Both the position numbers and the translations under genes were made by a program. From the NCBI RefSeq assembly GCF_001898115.1, contig NZ_MKSQ01000014.1, positions 134,109 through 198,108 on the forward strand: a stretch of 64,000 bases of DNA. The letters are read 5' to 3'. The DNA comes from Allobosea sp. 67-29. GTDB taxonomy: Bacteria > Pseudomonadota > Alphaproteobacteria > Rhizobiales > Beijerinckiaceae. The notes beneath the pieces are model-generated. The model searched no databases. It was not told the DNA's origin and saw only the letters and a list, made by a program, of their open reading frames with translations. Of the stretch, positions 9,209 to 18,887 are shown one piece after another (the stretch's first letter is position 1; every line of letters begins with the position of its first letter).

Positions 9209-10433
9209 GATCCTTCTATGCTCGCTGCTGACGATCCTGCCCGACTATCTCTATCGCCGCTACGGCCAGGGCAAGCGCCTCGGCCATGAGATCACGCTCT
9301 ACTCCGTGTGGTTCGAGCTGCGCTGGGGCCTCGTCACCTGCCTGATGCTCGCGGTCGGGCTGATCACGGTGATCTTCTACAATCACCCCTCCACCACCAA
9401 TGCGGCGCTGTTCTTCCGGACGGTGCCGATCGTGCCGGAGATGAACGGGCGGGTGGCGGAGATCTATGTCCGGCAGGGTGAGAAGATCGCGCAGGGTGCC
9501 CCGATCTTCAGGCTCGATAATTCCCAGCAGCAGGCCGCCGTCGAGACGGCGCGCCGCAAGATCGCCGAGATCGATGCGGCGGTCGTGGTCGCGGGGGTCG
9601 ACATCCAGACCAACGAGGCCAAGATCGCGGAAGCCAGGAGCGGCTATCAGCAGGCTCTGGACGAGTTGCGGACCAAGCAGGAACTGAGGAGCCGCAATGC
9701 CGGTGTCGTCGCCGAACGCGAGATCGAGCGCCTGCAGAACCTGGCCGATGGCCGCCAGGCGGCGGTGAGTGCCGCGACCGCGGCGCGGGAGGCGGCGCAG
9801 ACGCGGATCTCAACGCTGTTTCCCGCCGAGAAGGCGAGCGCCCAGGCGGCGCTGGCCCAGGCCGAGGTCGAGCTGTCCAAGACCCTGGTCAGGGCGGGCG
9901 TCGCCGGTCATATCGAACAGTTCGCACTGCGCGTCGGCGATGTCGTGAATCCCTTCATGCGCCCGGCTGGCGTCCTTATCCCCGAAGATGCGGGTCGCCG
10001 GGCTCTGCAGGCCGGCTTCAACCAGGTCGAGGCGCAGGTGCTCAAGGTCGGCATGATCGCCGAGGTCACCTGCCTGTCGAAGCCCTGGACGATCATCCCG
10101 ATGGTGGTGACCGACGTGCAGGACTTCATCGCCGCCGGGCAGTTCCGCGGCGGAGAATTGCTGGTCGATGCCCAGCAGGTGAGGCAGCCCGGAACGATCC
10201 TCGCTTATCTGGAGCCGCTCTACGAGGGTGGCCTCGTTGGTGTCGTTCCCGGCAGCAGCTGCATCGCCAACGCCTATTCCAACAATCATGATCTGATCGA
10301 ATCGGGAAAGCTCGGCTTCTTCCGGAAGATGGCGCTGCATGGCGTCGATGCCGTGGGCCTCGTGCATGCGCTGCTGCTGCGGGTCCAGGCGACGGTGCTG
10401 CCGATCAAGCTGCTCGTCTTCAGCGGGCATTGA
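9201..10433 (+). CDS. HlyD-like membrane fusion protein (YiaV/YibH type)
   Basis: This 410-residue periplasmic adaptor-like protein is anchored by N-terminal membrane spans (LLCSLLTILPDYLYRRY and the span near 44-60). The lipoyl half is PIVPEMNGRVAEIYVRQGEKIAQGAPIFRLD near 75-105, followed by a long coiled-coil hairpin rich in Ala, Gln and Arg (about 110-220). The second lipoyl half is LVRAGVAGHIEQFALRVGDVV. An unusual C-terminal region with KPWTIIPMVVTDVQDFI follows. No ABC transporter, inner-membrane pump or outer-membrane channel gene accompanies it, only the DUF3302-like partner. The exported substrate is unknown. Confidence 0.85.
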   Translation: MLEILLCSLLTILPDYLYRRYGQGKRLGHEITLYSVWFELRWGLVTCLMLAVGLITVIFYNHPSTTNAALFFRTVPIVPEMNGRVAEIYVRQGEKIAQGAPIFRLDNSQQQAAVETARRKIAEIDAAVVVAGVDIQTNEAKIAEARSGYQQALDELRTKQELRSRNAGVVAEREIERLQNLADGRQAAVSAATAAREAAQTRISTLFPAEKASAQAALAQAEVELSKTLVRAGVAGHIEQFALRVGDVVNPFMRPAGVLIPEDAGRRALQAGFNQVEAQVLKVGMIAEVTCLSKPWTIIPMVVTDVQDFIAAGQFRGGELLVDAQQVRQPGTILAYLEPLYEGGLVGVVPGSSCIANAYSNNHDLIESGKLGFFRKMALHGVDAVGLVHALLLRVQATVLPIKLLVFSGH

Positions 10434-10455
10434 GAGCGACGATCGAAACGGAAAA

Positions 10456-10473
10456 GGGCCGCTTGCGCGGCCC
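10456..10473. terminator. Bidirectional intrinsic terminator between convergent genes
   Basis: GGGCCGC and GCGGCCC form a 7-base stem around TTGC. Reading leftward the stem is followed by TTTT, and reading rightward by CTTCT. It lies between the HlyD-like gene and the end of the leftward RND operon, so it can serve both; the leftward version is the better one. Confidence 0.6.
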
Positions 10474-10553
10474 CTTCTACTTGTTCGGCTTCGTCGGGGG
10501 GCCTTCCATTCCATGCCCACCGACGGGATGGAGAGAGACGCCCGGCGATCGGG

Positions 10554-13500
10554 TCAGCCATGCGCGCCGGATGCATCGCCCGGCGCCGAGGCCGCCTTCC
10601 GACGCCCGCCGCGCAGCTCCGCCAGCCAGCGCACCATCACGTAGAAGACCGGCGTGAAGATCAGGCCGAAGACGGTGACGCCGAGCATGCCCGAGAACAC
10701 CGCGATGCCCATCGCCTGACGCATCTCGGCGCCGGCGCCGACCGAGATGGTCAGTGGCAACACGCCGAGAATGAAGGCCATCGAGGTCATCAGAATCGGC
10801 CGCAGGCGGGTCCGCGCCGCGGCGATGGCCGCATCGCGCCGGTGCATGCCTTCCTCCTCCGCCTGCTTGGCGAACTCGACGATCAGGATCGCGTTCTTCG
10901 CCGCCAGGCCCACGAGCACCACCAGGCCGATATCGACCAGGATGTTGCGGTCGAGATTGGCGTAGTTCACCCCGAACATCGCCGCCAGAATACACATCGG
11001 CACGATCAGGATGACCGCAAGCGGCAACAGCCAGCTCTCGTAGAGCGCTGCCAGCAGCAGGAAGACGAACACCACTGCAAGGCCGAACGCGATGATCGCC
11101 GTGTTGCCCGCCAGCTTCTCCTGCAGCGCGATCTCGGTCCACTCGAAGCCGAAGCCCGCCGGCAGCCGCTCGGCCGCGATCTTCTCCACCGCCGCGATGC
11201 CCTGTCCGGTCGAGTAGCCGTGCTTCATCGAGAGCTGCACCTCCGCTGCCGGGTAGAGGTTGTAGCGCGGCACGCGATAGGCACCGGTCGTGTCGCGGAA
11301 GGCGGCGACCGAACCGATCGGCACCATCTCGCCATCCGCGTTGCGGGTCTTGAGACTGGCGACGTCGCGCGTGGTCAGGCGGAAGGGGTTGTCCGCCTGC
11401 GCCGTGACCCGGAAGGTGCGGCCCAACAGGTTGAAGTCGTTGATGTAGGCCGAGCCCATATAGATCGACAGCGTCTCGAAGATGCGGGTGATCGGCACGC
11501 CGAGCATTTCCGCCTTGGTGCGGTCGATATCGGCGTAGATCTGCGGCGTCTTCGTCGAGAACAGCGTGAAGGGCTGCTCGATGAAGGGCAGCTGCGCGGC
11601 GGAGCCGGCAACGGTCCAGGCGGCGCCTTCGAGCGCGGCGAGCCCGCGCCCGCCGCGGTCCTGCACATAGCCTTTGAGGCCGCCGCCATTGCCGATGCCG
11701 GAAATCGCCGGCGGCTCGATCACCAGGGTGAAGGCCTCGGGGATCGTGAACATCTGCTGGCGCAGATCGGCCAGGATGCCCTGCGTCGTCAGCCCTTCCT
11801 TCTCGCGGTCCTTGAACGGCGACAGCGTGACGAAGGCGACGCCGGCATTCGGCGCGATGGTGAAGGTCGCGCCGTCGAGGCCGGCGAAGGCCACGGTGTG
11901 GGCCACGCCGGGGCGCGACTGCAGCAGCTCGTTGGCCCTGCGCAGCACCGCATCGGTACGCTGCAGGGAGGCGCCGGGCGGCAGCTGCATCGCGACGATG
12001 AAGTAGCCTCGGTCGAGTTGCGGCACGAGGCCGGTCGGCGTCTGCATCAGGCGCTGCGCGGTGAGCGCGATCAGGCCGGCATAGACGATCAGCAGGATCA
12101 CAGCGAGCCGGATCAGCCGTGAGGTAACGCGGCCATAGGTCCGCGACAGCCAGTCGAAGCCGGCGTTGAAATAGTGGAAGAACCAGCGGACCGGCGCGCC
12201 GAGCCTGTAGACCAGACCGTGCCGCTCGTTGGGGTCATGCTGCTTGTGGGGCTTCAGCAGAATCGCCGACATCGCCGGCGACAGCGTCAGCGAGACGAAG
12301 CAGGAGATCGCCGTCGAGGCCGCGATGGTGACCGCGAACTGCTGGTAGAACGTGCCCTGAAGCCCGCTGATGAAGGCGGTCGGGATGAACACGGCACAGA
12401 GCACGAGAGCGATGGCGAGAAGCGCGCCGCCGACCTCGTCCATGGTCTTGTGCGCGGCCTCGGCCGGCGTCATGCCCTGGGCGAGGTAGCGCTCGACGTT
12501 TTCGACCACGACGATCGCGTCGTCGACGACGATGCCGATCGCCAGCACCAGCGCCAGCAGCGAGATCGTGTTGAACGAGATGCCGACGCCGCTCATGATC
12601 AGGAAGGTGCCGACGAGCGAGACCGGGATCGCGACGATCGGGATAAGCGCGGCGCGCCAGGTCTGCAGGAACAGGATCACCACGACGACGACGAGGATGA
12701 TCGCCTCAAGCAGCGTGTGCACCACGGCATTGACCGATTCCGCGATGAACTCGGTGGGATTGTAGATGATGCGGTGTTCGAGCCCGGGCGGGAAATCCTT
12801 CGCCATGGTGTTCATGGTCGAGATCAGCGCGTCCGACGTCGCGAGCGCGTTCGAGCCCGGGCGCTGGAAGACGCCGATGGCGACCGTGTTGTTGTTATCG
12901 AGATAGGCGTTCGTGGTGTAGTCCTGCGAGCCGAGCTCGACGCGCGCGATGTCGCGCACGCGGATCGTGCCGCCATCGGCGTCGGAGCGCACGACGATGT
13001 TCTCGAACTCCGAGACGTCGGTGAGCCGACCGAGCGTGTTGACGGCGAGCTGGAAGGCCTCGTTCGACTTGGCCGGCGGCTGGTTGAGCGCGCCGGCGGC
13101 GACCTGCACGTTCGCTGCCCTCAGCGCGGCCACCACGTCGCTGGCCGTGAGGTTGCGCGCCGCGACCTTGGCCGGGTCGAGCCAGATGCGCATCGAGAAG
13201 TCGCGCGCGCCGAAGACCTGGACGTCGCCGACGCCGTCGACGCGGGTGAGCACGTCCTTCACATAGAGCGAGGCGTAGTTCGAGATGTATTGCGGGTCGC
13301 GCGAGCCGTCCGGCGAGATCATGTTGATGACCATCAGGAAGTCGGGCGAGGCCTTGCGCACCTGGACGCCGAGCGCACGCACATCCTGCGGCAGGCGCGG
13401 CTCGGCCTGCGACACGCGGTTCTGCACCAGCACCTGCGCCTGGTCGATGTCGGTGCCGGCCTTGAACACGACGTTGATCGTCACCACGCCGTCGCCGGTC

Positions 13501-13754
13501 GACTGCGAGGTGATGTAGAGCATGTCGTCGACGCCGTTCACCTCCTGCTCGATCGGCGTCGCCACCGTAGCGGCGACCGTCTCGGCCGAGGCGCCGGGAT
13601 AGGTGGCGCGGATCGACACCGTGGGTGGCGCGATCTCCGGATACTCCGCGATCGGCAGCGTGCGCAGCGCGATGGCGCCGGCGATCGTCAGCAGCACCGA
13701 GAGCACGGTGGCGAAGATCGGCCGGTCGATGAAGAAATGGGTGAAGCGGAACAT
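10554..13754 (-). CDS. RND-type multidrug efflux inner-membrane transporter (AcrB/BepE family, HAE1)
   Basis: This is a proton-driven drug efflux pump subunit of 1066 residues, the usual length. It begins MFRFTHFFIDRPIFATVLSV, and AGGAAG precedes the ATG at 13754; the frame continues upstream only as Arg-rich nonsense. The twelve-span layout with two large periplasmic loops is evident. The proton-relay pair of aspartates lies in ALVLAIGIVVDDAIVVVENVER, and the signature GxSINxxxL-like region is GISFNTISLL. It follows its adaptor gene by 88 bases. No outer-membrane channel gene or TetR repressor is adjacent, so a distant TolC homologue is presumably used. Confidence 0.95.
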   Translation of the reverse strand: MFRFTHFFIDRPIFATVLSVLLTIAGAIALRTLPIAEYPEIAPPTVSIRATYPGASAETVAATVATPIEQEVNGVDDMLYITSQSTGDGVVTINVVFKAGTDIDQAQVLVQNRVSQAEPRLPQDVRALGVQVRKASPDFLMVINMISPDGSRDPQYISNYASLYVKDVLTRVDGVGDVQVFGARDFSMRIWLDPAKVAARNLTASDVVAALRAANVQVAAGALNQPPAKSNEAFQLAVNTLGRLTDVSEFENIVVRSDADGGTIRVRDIARVELGSQDYTTNAYLDNNNTVAIGVFQRPGSNALATSDALISTMNTMAKDFPPGLEHRIIYNPTEFIAESVNAVVHTLLEAIILVVVVVILFLQTWRAALIPIVAIPVSLVGTFLIMSGVGISFNTISLLALVLAIGIVVDDAIVVVENVERYLAQGMTPAEAAHKTMDEVGGALLAIALVLCAVFIPTAFISGLQGTFYQQFAVTIAASTAISCFVSLTLSPAMSAILLKPHKQHDPNERHGLVYRLGAPVRWFFHYFNAGFDWLSRTYGRVTSRLIRLAVILLIVYAGLIALTAQRLMQTPTGLVPQLDRGYFIVAMQLPPGASLQRTDAVLRRANELLQSRPGVAHTVAFAGLDGATFTIAPNAGVAFVTLSPFKDREKEGLTTQGILADLRQQMFTIPEAFTLVIEPPAISGIGNGGGLKGYVQDRGGRGLAALEGAAWTVAGSAAQLPFIEQPFTLFSTKTPQIYADIDRTKAEMLGVPITRIFETLSIYMGSAYINDFNLLGRTFRVTAQADNPFRLTTRDVASLKTRNADGEMVPIGSVAAFRDTTGAYRVPRYNLYPAAEVQLSMKHGYSTGQGIAAVEKIAAERLPAGFGFEWTEIALQEKLAGNTAIIAFGLAVVFVFLLLAALYESWLLPLAVILIVPMCILAAMFGVNYANLDRNILVDIGLVVLVGLAAKNAILIVEFAKQAEEEGMHRRDAAIAAARTRLRPILMTSMAFILGVLPLTISVGAGAEMRQAMGIAVFSGMLGVTVFGLIFTPVFYVMVRWLAELRGGRRKAASAPGDASGAHG

Positions 13755-13783
13755 GGAAGCTTCCTGTCCGGAAAAAGGCGGGC

Positions 13784-13801
13784 GGGCGCCCGCAGGCGCC
13801 C
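13784..13801 (-). other. Hairpin between adaptor and pump genes (possible attenuator)
   Basis: GGGCGCC and GGCGCCC form a perfect 7-base stem around a 4-base loop. In the direction of transcription (leftward) it is followed by GCCCGCC and then five T. It lies in the 88-base gap between the adaptor stop and the pump start. It may reduce read-through and set the adaptor-to-pump ratio; this is inference from sequence only. Confidence 0.35.
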
Positions 13802-13842
13802 GAAGTGCGGTGGCCGGGCCGGCAGGGCGACCCTGAGGCCGT

Positions 13843-14997
13843 TCAGTTCGTGGTCGCGACCTTGATCTGGCCGGGCTGCGGCGTGACCGCGACGCCCGGG
13901 CGGACCATCGGGTTGGCATTGCCGCCGACGATGACCTTGTCCTGTGCGGTCAGCCCGGCGCGGATCACGCGCAGGCCCTCGCTGAGCGGGCCGAGCTCGA
14001 CGATCTTCGGCACGACCTTGTTCTCGGGGCCAATCGTCAACACCACCTTGTGGGCCTGGTCGGAGGAGATCACCGTATCCGGCACCAGGAGCGCATCGGC
14101 CTCGCCCGCGAAGAGCCGCAGCCGCCCGAACACGCCGGGGGTCAGGAACTGATCCTTGTTGTCGAAGACGGCGCGTCCGCGAATGGTGGCCGAGCGGGCG
14201 TTCACCGCGTTGTCGATGAAGTTGACCTTGCCTTTACGCGTCCACTTCGTCTCGTCCGACAGCCGGACTTCGACGAGCGTGCCGGCATCGCGGCTGGCGT
14301 TGTCGCGCATGTTGGCCATCCGCGCATAGCGCAGGAAATCGGCCTCGGAGACGTCGAAGGTGAAGTAGACCGGATCGACCGCCACGATCGTCGTCAGCAG
14401 CGTCGCGCCCGACTGGCCGCCCGCGATCAGGTTGCCCGGGTCGACGCGGCGGTTCGAGATGCGGCCCGCGAGCGGCGCGCGCACCTCGGTCCATTCGAGG
14501 TTGAGCTGCGCATTCTTCAGCGTGGCCTCGGCTCCCTGCAGGGTGCCGATCGCGCTGTTCAGGTTGGCGCGGCGCTGATCGACGTCGCGCGCGGTGATCG
14601 TGCGGTTCTGCGTCAGACCCTCGGCGCGCTCGACCTCGTTCTGGGCCAGCTCGACCTGGGCCTTGGCCCGGGCGACGTCGGCCTGCGCCACGTCGACCGC
14701 CAGTTTGTAAGGCCGCTGATCGATGGTAAAGAGAAGGTCGCCCTTCTGGACGAGGGCGCCGTCACGGAAGTGAACGCTCTCGATGAAGCCGGAGACGCGG
14801 GCGCGGACCTCGACCTGTTCGCTGGCCTCGAAGCGGCCGGTGTACTCGTCCCAGTTGGTGACGCGCTTCGCAAGCGGGGTCGCGACCTGGACCGGCGGGG
14901 CGGGGGGCGCGCCCTGGGCCGAGGCGTCGAACGCGGGAAGGCTGGCCGAGGCGGCGATGGCAGCGAGCACCAGACCGATGAAACGGCTGCGTGACAT
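13843..14997 (-). CDS. RND efflux periplasmic adaptor subunit (AcrA/BepD family)
   Basis: This membrane fusion protein of 384 residues links the RND pump to an outer-membrane channel. I chose the ATG at 14997, after CGGAG, because it opens a signal peptide (MSRSRFIGLVLAAIAASASL, then FDASAQG). There is no lipobox Cys, unlike AcrA. Family marks are RVTNWDEYTGRFEASEQVEVRARVSGFIESV and DGALVQKGDLLFTIDQRPY (first lipoyl half), a coiled-coil hairpin, then WTEVRAPLAGRISNRRVDPGNLI. The barrel and proximal domain follow. It diverges from gatB across 274 bases that must hold both promoters. Confidence 0.94.
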   Translation of the reverse strand: MSRSRFIGLVLAAIAASASLPAFDASAQGAPPAPPVQVATPLAKRVTNWDEYTGRFEASEQVEVRARVSGFIESVHFRDGALVQKGDLLFTIDQRPYKLAVDVAQADVARAKAQVELAQNEVERAEGLTQNRTITARDVDQRRANLNSAIGTLQGAEATLKNAQLNLEWTEVRAPLAGRISNRRVDPGNLIAGGQSGATLLTTIVAVDPVYFTFDVSEADFLRYARMANMRDNASRDAGTLVEVRLSDETKWTRKGKVNFIDNAVNARSATIRGRAVFDNKDQFLTPGVFGRLRLFAGEADALLVPDTVISSDQAHKVVLTIGPENKVVPKIVELGPLSEGLRVIRAGLTAQDKVIVGGNANPMVRPGVAVTPQPGQIKVATTN

Positions 14998-15271
14998 GGG
15001 GAAACTCCGAATAGCTGGCCGGCGCAACCATGGCGGTTTTGCGGCCTTGGGCGCAAGAAGGGTGTGGGAGTGACGAATGTCAAGATCCATCACCCGTCAT
15101 TTGGCGTCTTATTGCGCCAGATAAGCCACATTCCCGCCATCCGGTTGCAGGAGCGCAACGGGGCACGCGCCATCGAAGCGGTAGCACATGCCTCCGTGCA
15201 GCAACGGATGCTTGCCGCATGCGCGCCGACATCGTAACGCGTAAACGACCATTTCAGCCGGAAGAGACCAG

Positions 15272-16753
15272 ATGAACGCGCATGTCCGCCCCGCCGACCC
15301 CAAGAAGCTGATCAAGGGCGCGACCGGGGATTGGGAAGTCGTGATCGGCATGGAGATCCACGCCCAGGTCACCTCCAACGCCAAGCTGTTCTCCGGTGCC
15401 TCGACCGGTTTCGGCGCCGAGCCGAACGCACATGTCAGTCTCGTCGATGCCGCGATGCCGGGCATGCTGCCGGTGATCAATGCCGAATGCATCCGCCAGG
15501 CGGTGCGCACGGGGCTGGGCCTCAATGCGCAGATCAACAACCGTTCGGTCTTCGACCGCAAGAACTATTTCTACCCCGATCTGCCGCAGGGCTACCAGAT
15601 CAGCCAGTACAAGAGCCCGATCGTGGGCGAGGGCGAGATCGTCGTCGATCTGTCCCCGACCGAGCAGATTACCATCGGCATCGAGCGGCTGCACCTGGAG
15701 CAGGATGCCGGCAAGTCGATCCACGATCAGCATCCCACCATGAGCTTCGTCGACCTCAATCGCTCGGGCGTGGCGCTGATGGAGATCGTCTCGAAGCCGG
15801 ACCTGCGCTCCTCGGAGGAGGCGAAGGCCTATGTCTCGAAGCTGCGCACCATCCTGCGCTATCTCGGCACCTGCGACGGCGACATGGAGAAGGGCAACCT
15901 GCGCGCCGACGTGAACGTCTCCGTGCGCAAGCCCGGCGATGCGCTCGGCACGCGCTGCGAGATCAAGAACGTCAACTCGATCCGCTTCATCGGCCAGGCC
16001 GTGGAGGCCGAGGCGCGCCGCCAGATCGGCATCATCGAGGATGGCGGCACCATCGACCAGGAGACCCGCCTCTACGATCCCGGCAAGGGCGAGACGCGCT
16101 CGATGCGCTCCAAGGAAGAGGCGCACGACTACCGCTACTTCCCAGACCCGGACCTGCTGCCGCTCGAATTCGACGATGCCTTCGTCGAGGGCCTGAAGGG
16201 CGCGCTGCCGGAACTGCCGGACGCCAAGAAGGCCCGCTTCATCGCGACCTACGGGCTTTCGCCCTATGACGCCTCGGTGCTCGTCGCCGAGCGCGACCAG
16301 GCCGACTATTTCGAGGCCGTAGCCAAGGGGCGGGACGGCAAGGCCGCGGCGAACTGGGTGATCAACGAGCTGTTCGGCCGCCTCAACAAGGAAGGCAAGG
16401 ACGTGACGTCCTCGCCGGTCTCGGCCACGCAGCTCGGCGGCCTCGTCGACCTGATCGGCGAGAACGTCATCTCCGGCAAGATCGCCAAGGACCTGTTCGA
16501 GATCCTCTGGACCGAAGGCGGCGATCCGCGCGAGATCGTCGAGGCCCGCGGCATGAAGCAGGTCACGGACACCGGCGCCATCGAGAAGGCGGTCGACGAG
16601 ATTATCGCGGCGAACCCGGACAAGGTCGAGCAGGTCAAGGCCAAGCCGACCATGCTCGGCTGGTTCGTCGGCCAGGCGATGAAGGCCTCGGGCGGCAAGG
16701 CCAACCCGCAGGCTCTCAACGAGATCCTGAAGAAGAAGCTCGGCATCGAGTGA
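15272..16753 (+). CDS. gatB: Aspartyl/glutamyl-tRNA amidotransferase subunit B
   Basis: This is the kinase/transamidase subunit of GatCAB, 493 residues. It phosphorylates mischarged Glu-tRNA(Gln) or Asp-tRNA(Asn) and amidates it with ammonia channelled from GatA. The start follows GGAAGAGA. The catalytic cradle begins [13 protein letters not shown], with [28 protein letters not shown] and [14 protein letters not shown]. The C-terminal tRNA-binding helical and YqeY-like tail ends [33 protein letters not shown]. It stands apart from gatCA, separated by the HlyD pair and the RND operon, and is followed at 4 bases by an acetyltransferase. Confidence 0.96.
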   Translation: MNAHVRPADPKKLIKGATGDWEVVIGMEIHAQVTSNAKLFSGASTGFGAEPNAHVSLVDAAMPGMLPVINAECIRQAVRTGLGLNAQINNRSVFDRKNYFYPDLPQGYQISQYKSPIVGEGEIVVDLSPTEQITIGIERLHLEQDAGKSIHDQHPTMSFVDLNRSGVALMEIVSKPDLRSSEEAKAYVSKLRTILRYLGTCDGDMEKGNLRADVNVSVRKPGDALGTRCEIKNVNSIRFIGQAVEAEARRQIGIIEDGGTIDQETRLYDPGKGETRSMRSKEEAHDYRYFPDPDLLPLEFDDAFVEGLKGALPELPDAKKARFIATYGLSPYDASVLVAERDQADYFEAVAKGRDGKAAANWVINELFGRLNKEGKDVTSSPVSATQLGGLVDLIGENVISGKIAKDLFEILWTEGGDPREIVEARGMKQVTDTGAIEKAVDEIIAANPDKVEQVKAKPTMLGWFVGQAMKASGGKANPQALNEILKKKLGIE

Positions 16754-16757
16754 TCAT

Positions 16758-17264
16758 GTGACGCCCGCCGATCTCGTCATCCGCGACGCCGAAGCCGCCG
16801 ATCTCCCGGCGGTGAGGGCGCTTTTGGTCGAGACCTGGCATGCCACCTATGACGGCATCTATGGCTGGCAGCGCGTCGCCGAGATCACCAATGCCTGGCA
16901 TTCGCTGGAAAACCTCCACAGCCAGCTCGGCCGCGAGGAAGGCGTCTTCCTCGTCGGGCTGGTAGGGGAGGAGATCGTCGCGACCGCCTCCGCGCGGCCG
17001 GAGCGCGACGGCGCGGCCCTGCTGACGCGGCTCTATGTCCTGCCGGCCCGGCAGGGCGTCGGTATCGGGCGCACCCTGCTGCAGGTCGCGCTCGCCTGCT
17101 TCCCGCAGGCGCCGGTCGCCCGGCTCGAGGTCGAGAGCCAGAACGAGCCGGCGATCGCCTTCTACGAGCGCATGGGGTTCTTCCTGCAGCGTCAGGCCCG
17201 TTTCGACGGCCGCGAGGACACCCCCAACACGCTGCTGATGGCGAAGCGCCTCTTCGTCGCGTAA
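16758..17264 (+). CDS. GNAT-family N-acetyltransferase
   Basis: This is a 168-residue GNAT protein starting with GTG 16758, four bases after the gatB stop, so it is probably expressed with gatB. It opens VIRDAEAADLPAVRALLVETWHATYDGIYG, the usual first strand and helix. The acetyl-CoA site is LYVLPARQGVGIGRTLLQVAL, and the end of the fold is VESQNEPAIAFYERMGF. The ATG two bases upstream is out of frame and meets a stop at once. The substrate is unknown; the closest functional classes are amino-acid or small-molecule N-acetyltransferases. Confidence 0.88.
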   Translation: MTPADLVIRDAEAADLPAVRALLVETWHATYDGIYGWQRVAEITNAWHSLENLHSQLGREEGVFLVGLVGEEIVATASARPERDGAALLTRLYVLPARQGVGIGRTLLQVALACFPQAPVARLEVESQNEPAIAFYERMGFFLQRQARFDGREDTPNTLLMAKRLFVA

Positions 17265-17305
17265 ACCGCCGTCGCTGATTCCTGCCCCACGCGAAAGCCG
17301 AAGCG

Positions 17306-17794
17306 ATGACCCGGACGCCCGTCACTACCACCGAGATCACCATCCGTCGTGCGCAGGCCGGCGATGTCGCGCGCATCGCCGAGCTCATCATGCTCGGCGC
17401 CGCGACGCAGACGATGACGCAGGACGAAATCGCCACCGAGGCCCGCCATCCAGGCTATGCCGAGGCCTTCGCCGAGATCGACGCCAGCAGGGACAATGCC
17501 CTCTTCGTCGCGGAGCGGGCAGGGGAGGTTGTCGGCACTTTCCAGGTCACGCTGATCCCGGGTCTCGTCGCGCGCGGACGCAAACGCGGCAAGATCGAGA
17601 GCGTGCATGTCGCGCCGGAAAGCCGCGGCCTCGGCATCGGCGCTCTGATGATCCGCCATGCGCTCGCCTTCGCGGGCGAGAACGGCGTCGGCCTGGTCGA
17701 GCTGAGCTCGAACAAGGCCCGCATCGACGCGCATCGCTTTTACCGCAATCTCGGCTTCGACCAGAGCCACGAGGGTTTCAAGAAGCAGCTCTGA
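17306..17794 (+). CDS. GNAT-family N-acetyltransferase
   Basis: This is a second GNAT protein in tandem, 162 residues. It shows TIRRAQAGDVARIAELI, then GEVVGTFQVTLIPGL, then ESVHVAPESRGLGIGALMIRHALAFA (acetyl-CoA loop RGLGIG) and ELSSNKARIDAHRFYRNLGF. This last stretch, with KARIDAHRFYRNLGF, is common in acetyltransferases that act on small amines or amino acids. It lies 41 bases after the preceding acetyltransferase on the same strand. The two share only the fold, so they are not a recent duplication. Confidence 0.88.
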   Translation: MTRTPVTTTEITIRRAQAGDVARIAELIMLGAATQTMTQDEIATEARHPGYAEAFAEIDASRDNALFVAERAGEVVGTFQVTLIPGLVARGRKRGKIESVHVAPESRGLGIGALMIRHALAFAGENGVGLVELSSNKARIDAHRFYRNLGFDQSHEGFKKQL

Positions 17795-17921
17795 AGCGCG
17801 AAAGGTTACACGCGGGCAGGACATGGCGCGGTTCCGCTGAGGGCGGGCCTGGCCTCTTCCTGCCGCTCTGCTTGCTGCTTAGGTTTCCCGGCGAAACGCT
17901 GCGCCTGAAAGGAAGCGAACG

Positions 17922-18629
17922 ATGTCGCAAGCCCCCGCCAAGCCGATCGACCTGTATTTCTGGCCGACGCCGAACGGCACCAAGATCACCATCATGCTCG
18001 AGGAATGCGGGCTGCCCTACACCATCGTCCCGGTGAATATCGGCAAGGGTGATCAGTTCAAGCCGGACTTCCTCGCCATCTCGCCGAACAACCGGATGCC
18101 GGCGATCGTCGATCCCGACGGGCCGGACGGCAAGCCGATCTCCGTCTTCGAGTCCGGTGCCATTCTCCAGTATCTCGGTCGCAAGACCGGCAAGTTCTAT
18201 CCGCAGGACGAGCGCGGCCGCGTCGAAGTCGACGAATGGCTGTTCTGGCAGATGGGCGGCTTCGGCCCGATGCTCGGCCAGACCCATCATTTCCGGCTCT
18301 ATGCGCCCGAACAGGTACCCTATGCCATCGAGCGTTATACCAACGAGGCCAACCGCCTGTACGGCGTGCTGAACAGGCGCCTCGAGGGGCGCGAGTATAT
18401 CTGCGGGGACTATTCCATCGCCGACATGGCCTGCATCGGCTGGGCCCGGGGCTGGGAACGGCAGGGTCAGGACATCAAGCAGTTCCCCCATGTCGGCCGC
18501 TGGATCGAGACGATGCAGGCTCGTCCCGCCGTCGCCCGCGGCCTCAAGGTCGGCGAGGAGTTGCGCACGCCCGCCGGCATCAACCCGCCGGAGCAGAAGG
18601 CTGTTCTCTTCGGCCAGAAGGCACGCTGA
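17922..18629 (+). CDS. Nu-class glutathione S-transferase (YfcG-type disulfide reductase)
   Basis: This cytosolic thioredoxin-fold protein has 235 residues. The N-terminal motif FWPTPNGTKITIMLEECGLPY, with Thr-Pro-Asn-Gly, is the mark of nu-class GSTs such as YfcG and YghU, which reduce disulfides using two bound glutathiones. SPNNRMPAIVDPDGPDG and VFESGAILQYLG form the glutathione pocket. The C-terminal domain carries YSIADMACIGW. AAGGAAG precedes the ATG. A paralogue lies at 45731-46438. Confidence 0.9.
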   Translation: MSQAPAKPIDLYFWPTPNGTKITIMLEECGLPYTIVPVNIGKGDQFKPDFLAISPNNRMPAIVDPDGPDGKPISVFESGAILQYLGRKTGKFYPQDERGRVEVDEWLFWQMGGFGPMLGQTHHFRLYAPEQVPYAIERYTNEANRLYGVLNRRLEGREYICGDYSIADMACIGWARGWERQGQDIKQFPHVGRWIETMQARPAVARGLKVGEELRTPAGINPPEQKAVLFGQKAR

Positions 18630-18887
18630 GGCGCTGCGAAGCCGGACCGAAAGCCCCGTCGAGGCTCCACCTGCGGGGTTCGGTCCGGCGATACCGAGGG
18701 GATGCGCTGGGCGGGCGGCGCGCGGTTCCGGCCGCGTGCCGAATTCCGATGTCGCATGTCGAGCCATCCCGCCGGGCCGCACGATGCCTCGCGACAGCCG
18801 CTTGGTCGGGCGGAGCGCTGGCAGGGCAGGCACCTGGCGCGGCGGTGGGGACAGCTCCGGTAGAGGCCTGGAGGGCCCGCTCCTGCC

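Noticed and set aside
10560-13865. Long plus-strand frames opposite the RND pump (10560-12122 and 12174-13865)
   Set aside because: They are antisense shadows of a well-conserved transporter and have a His/Arg/Asp-rich composition without any domain.
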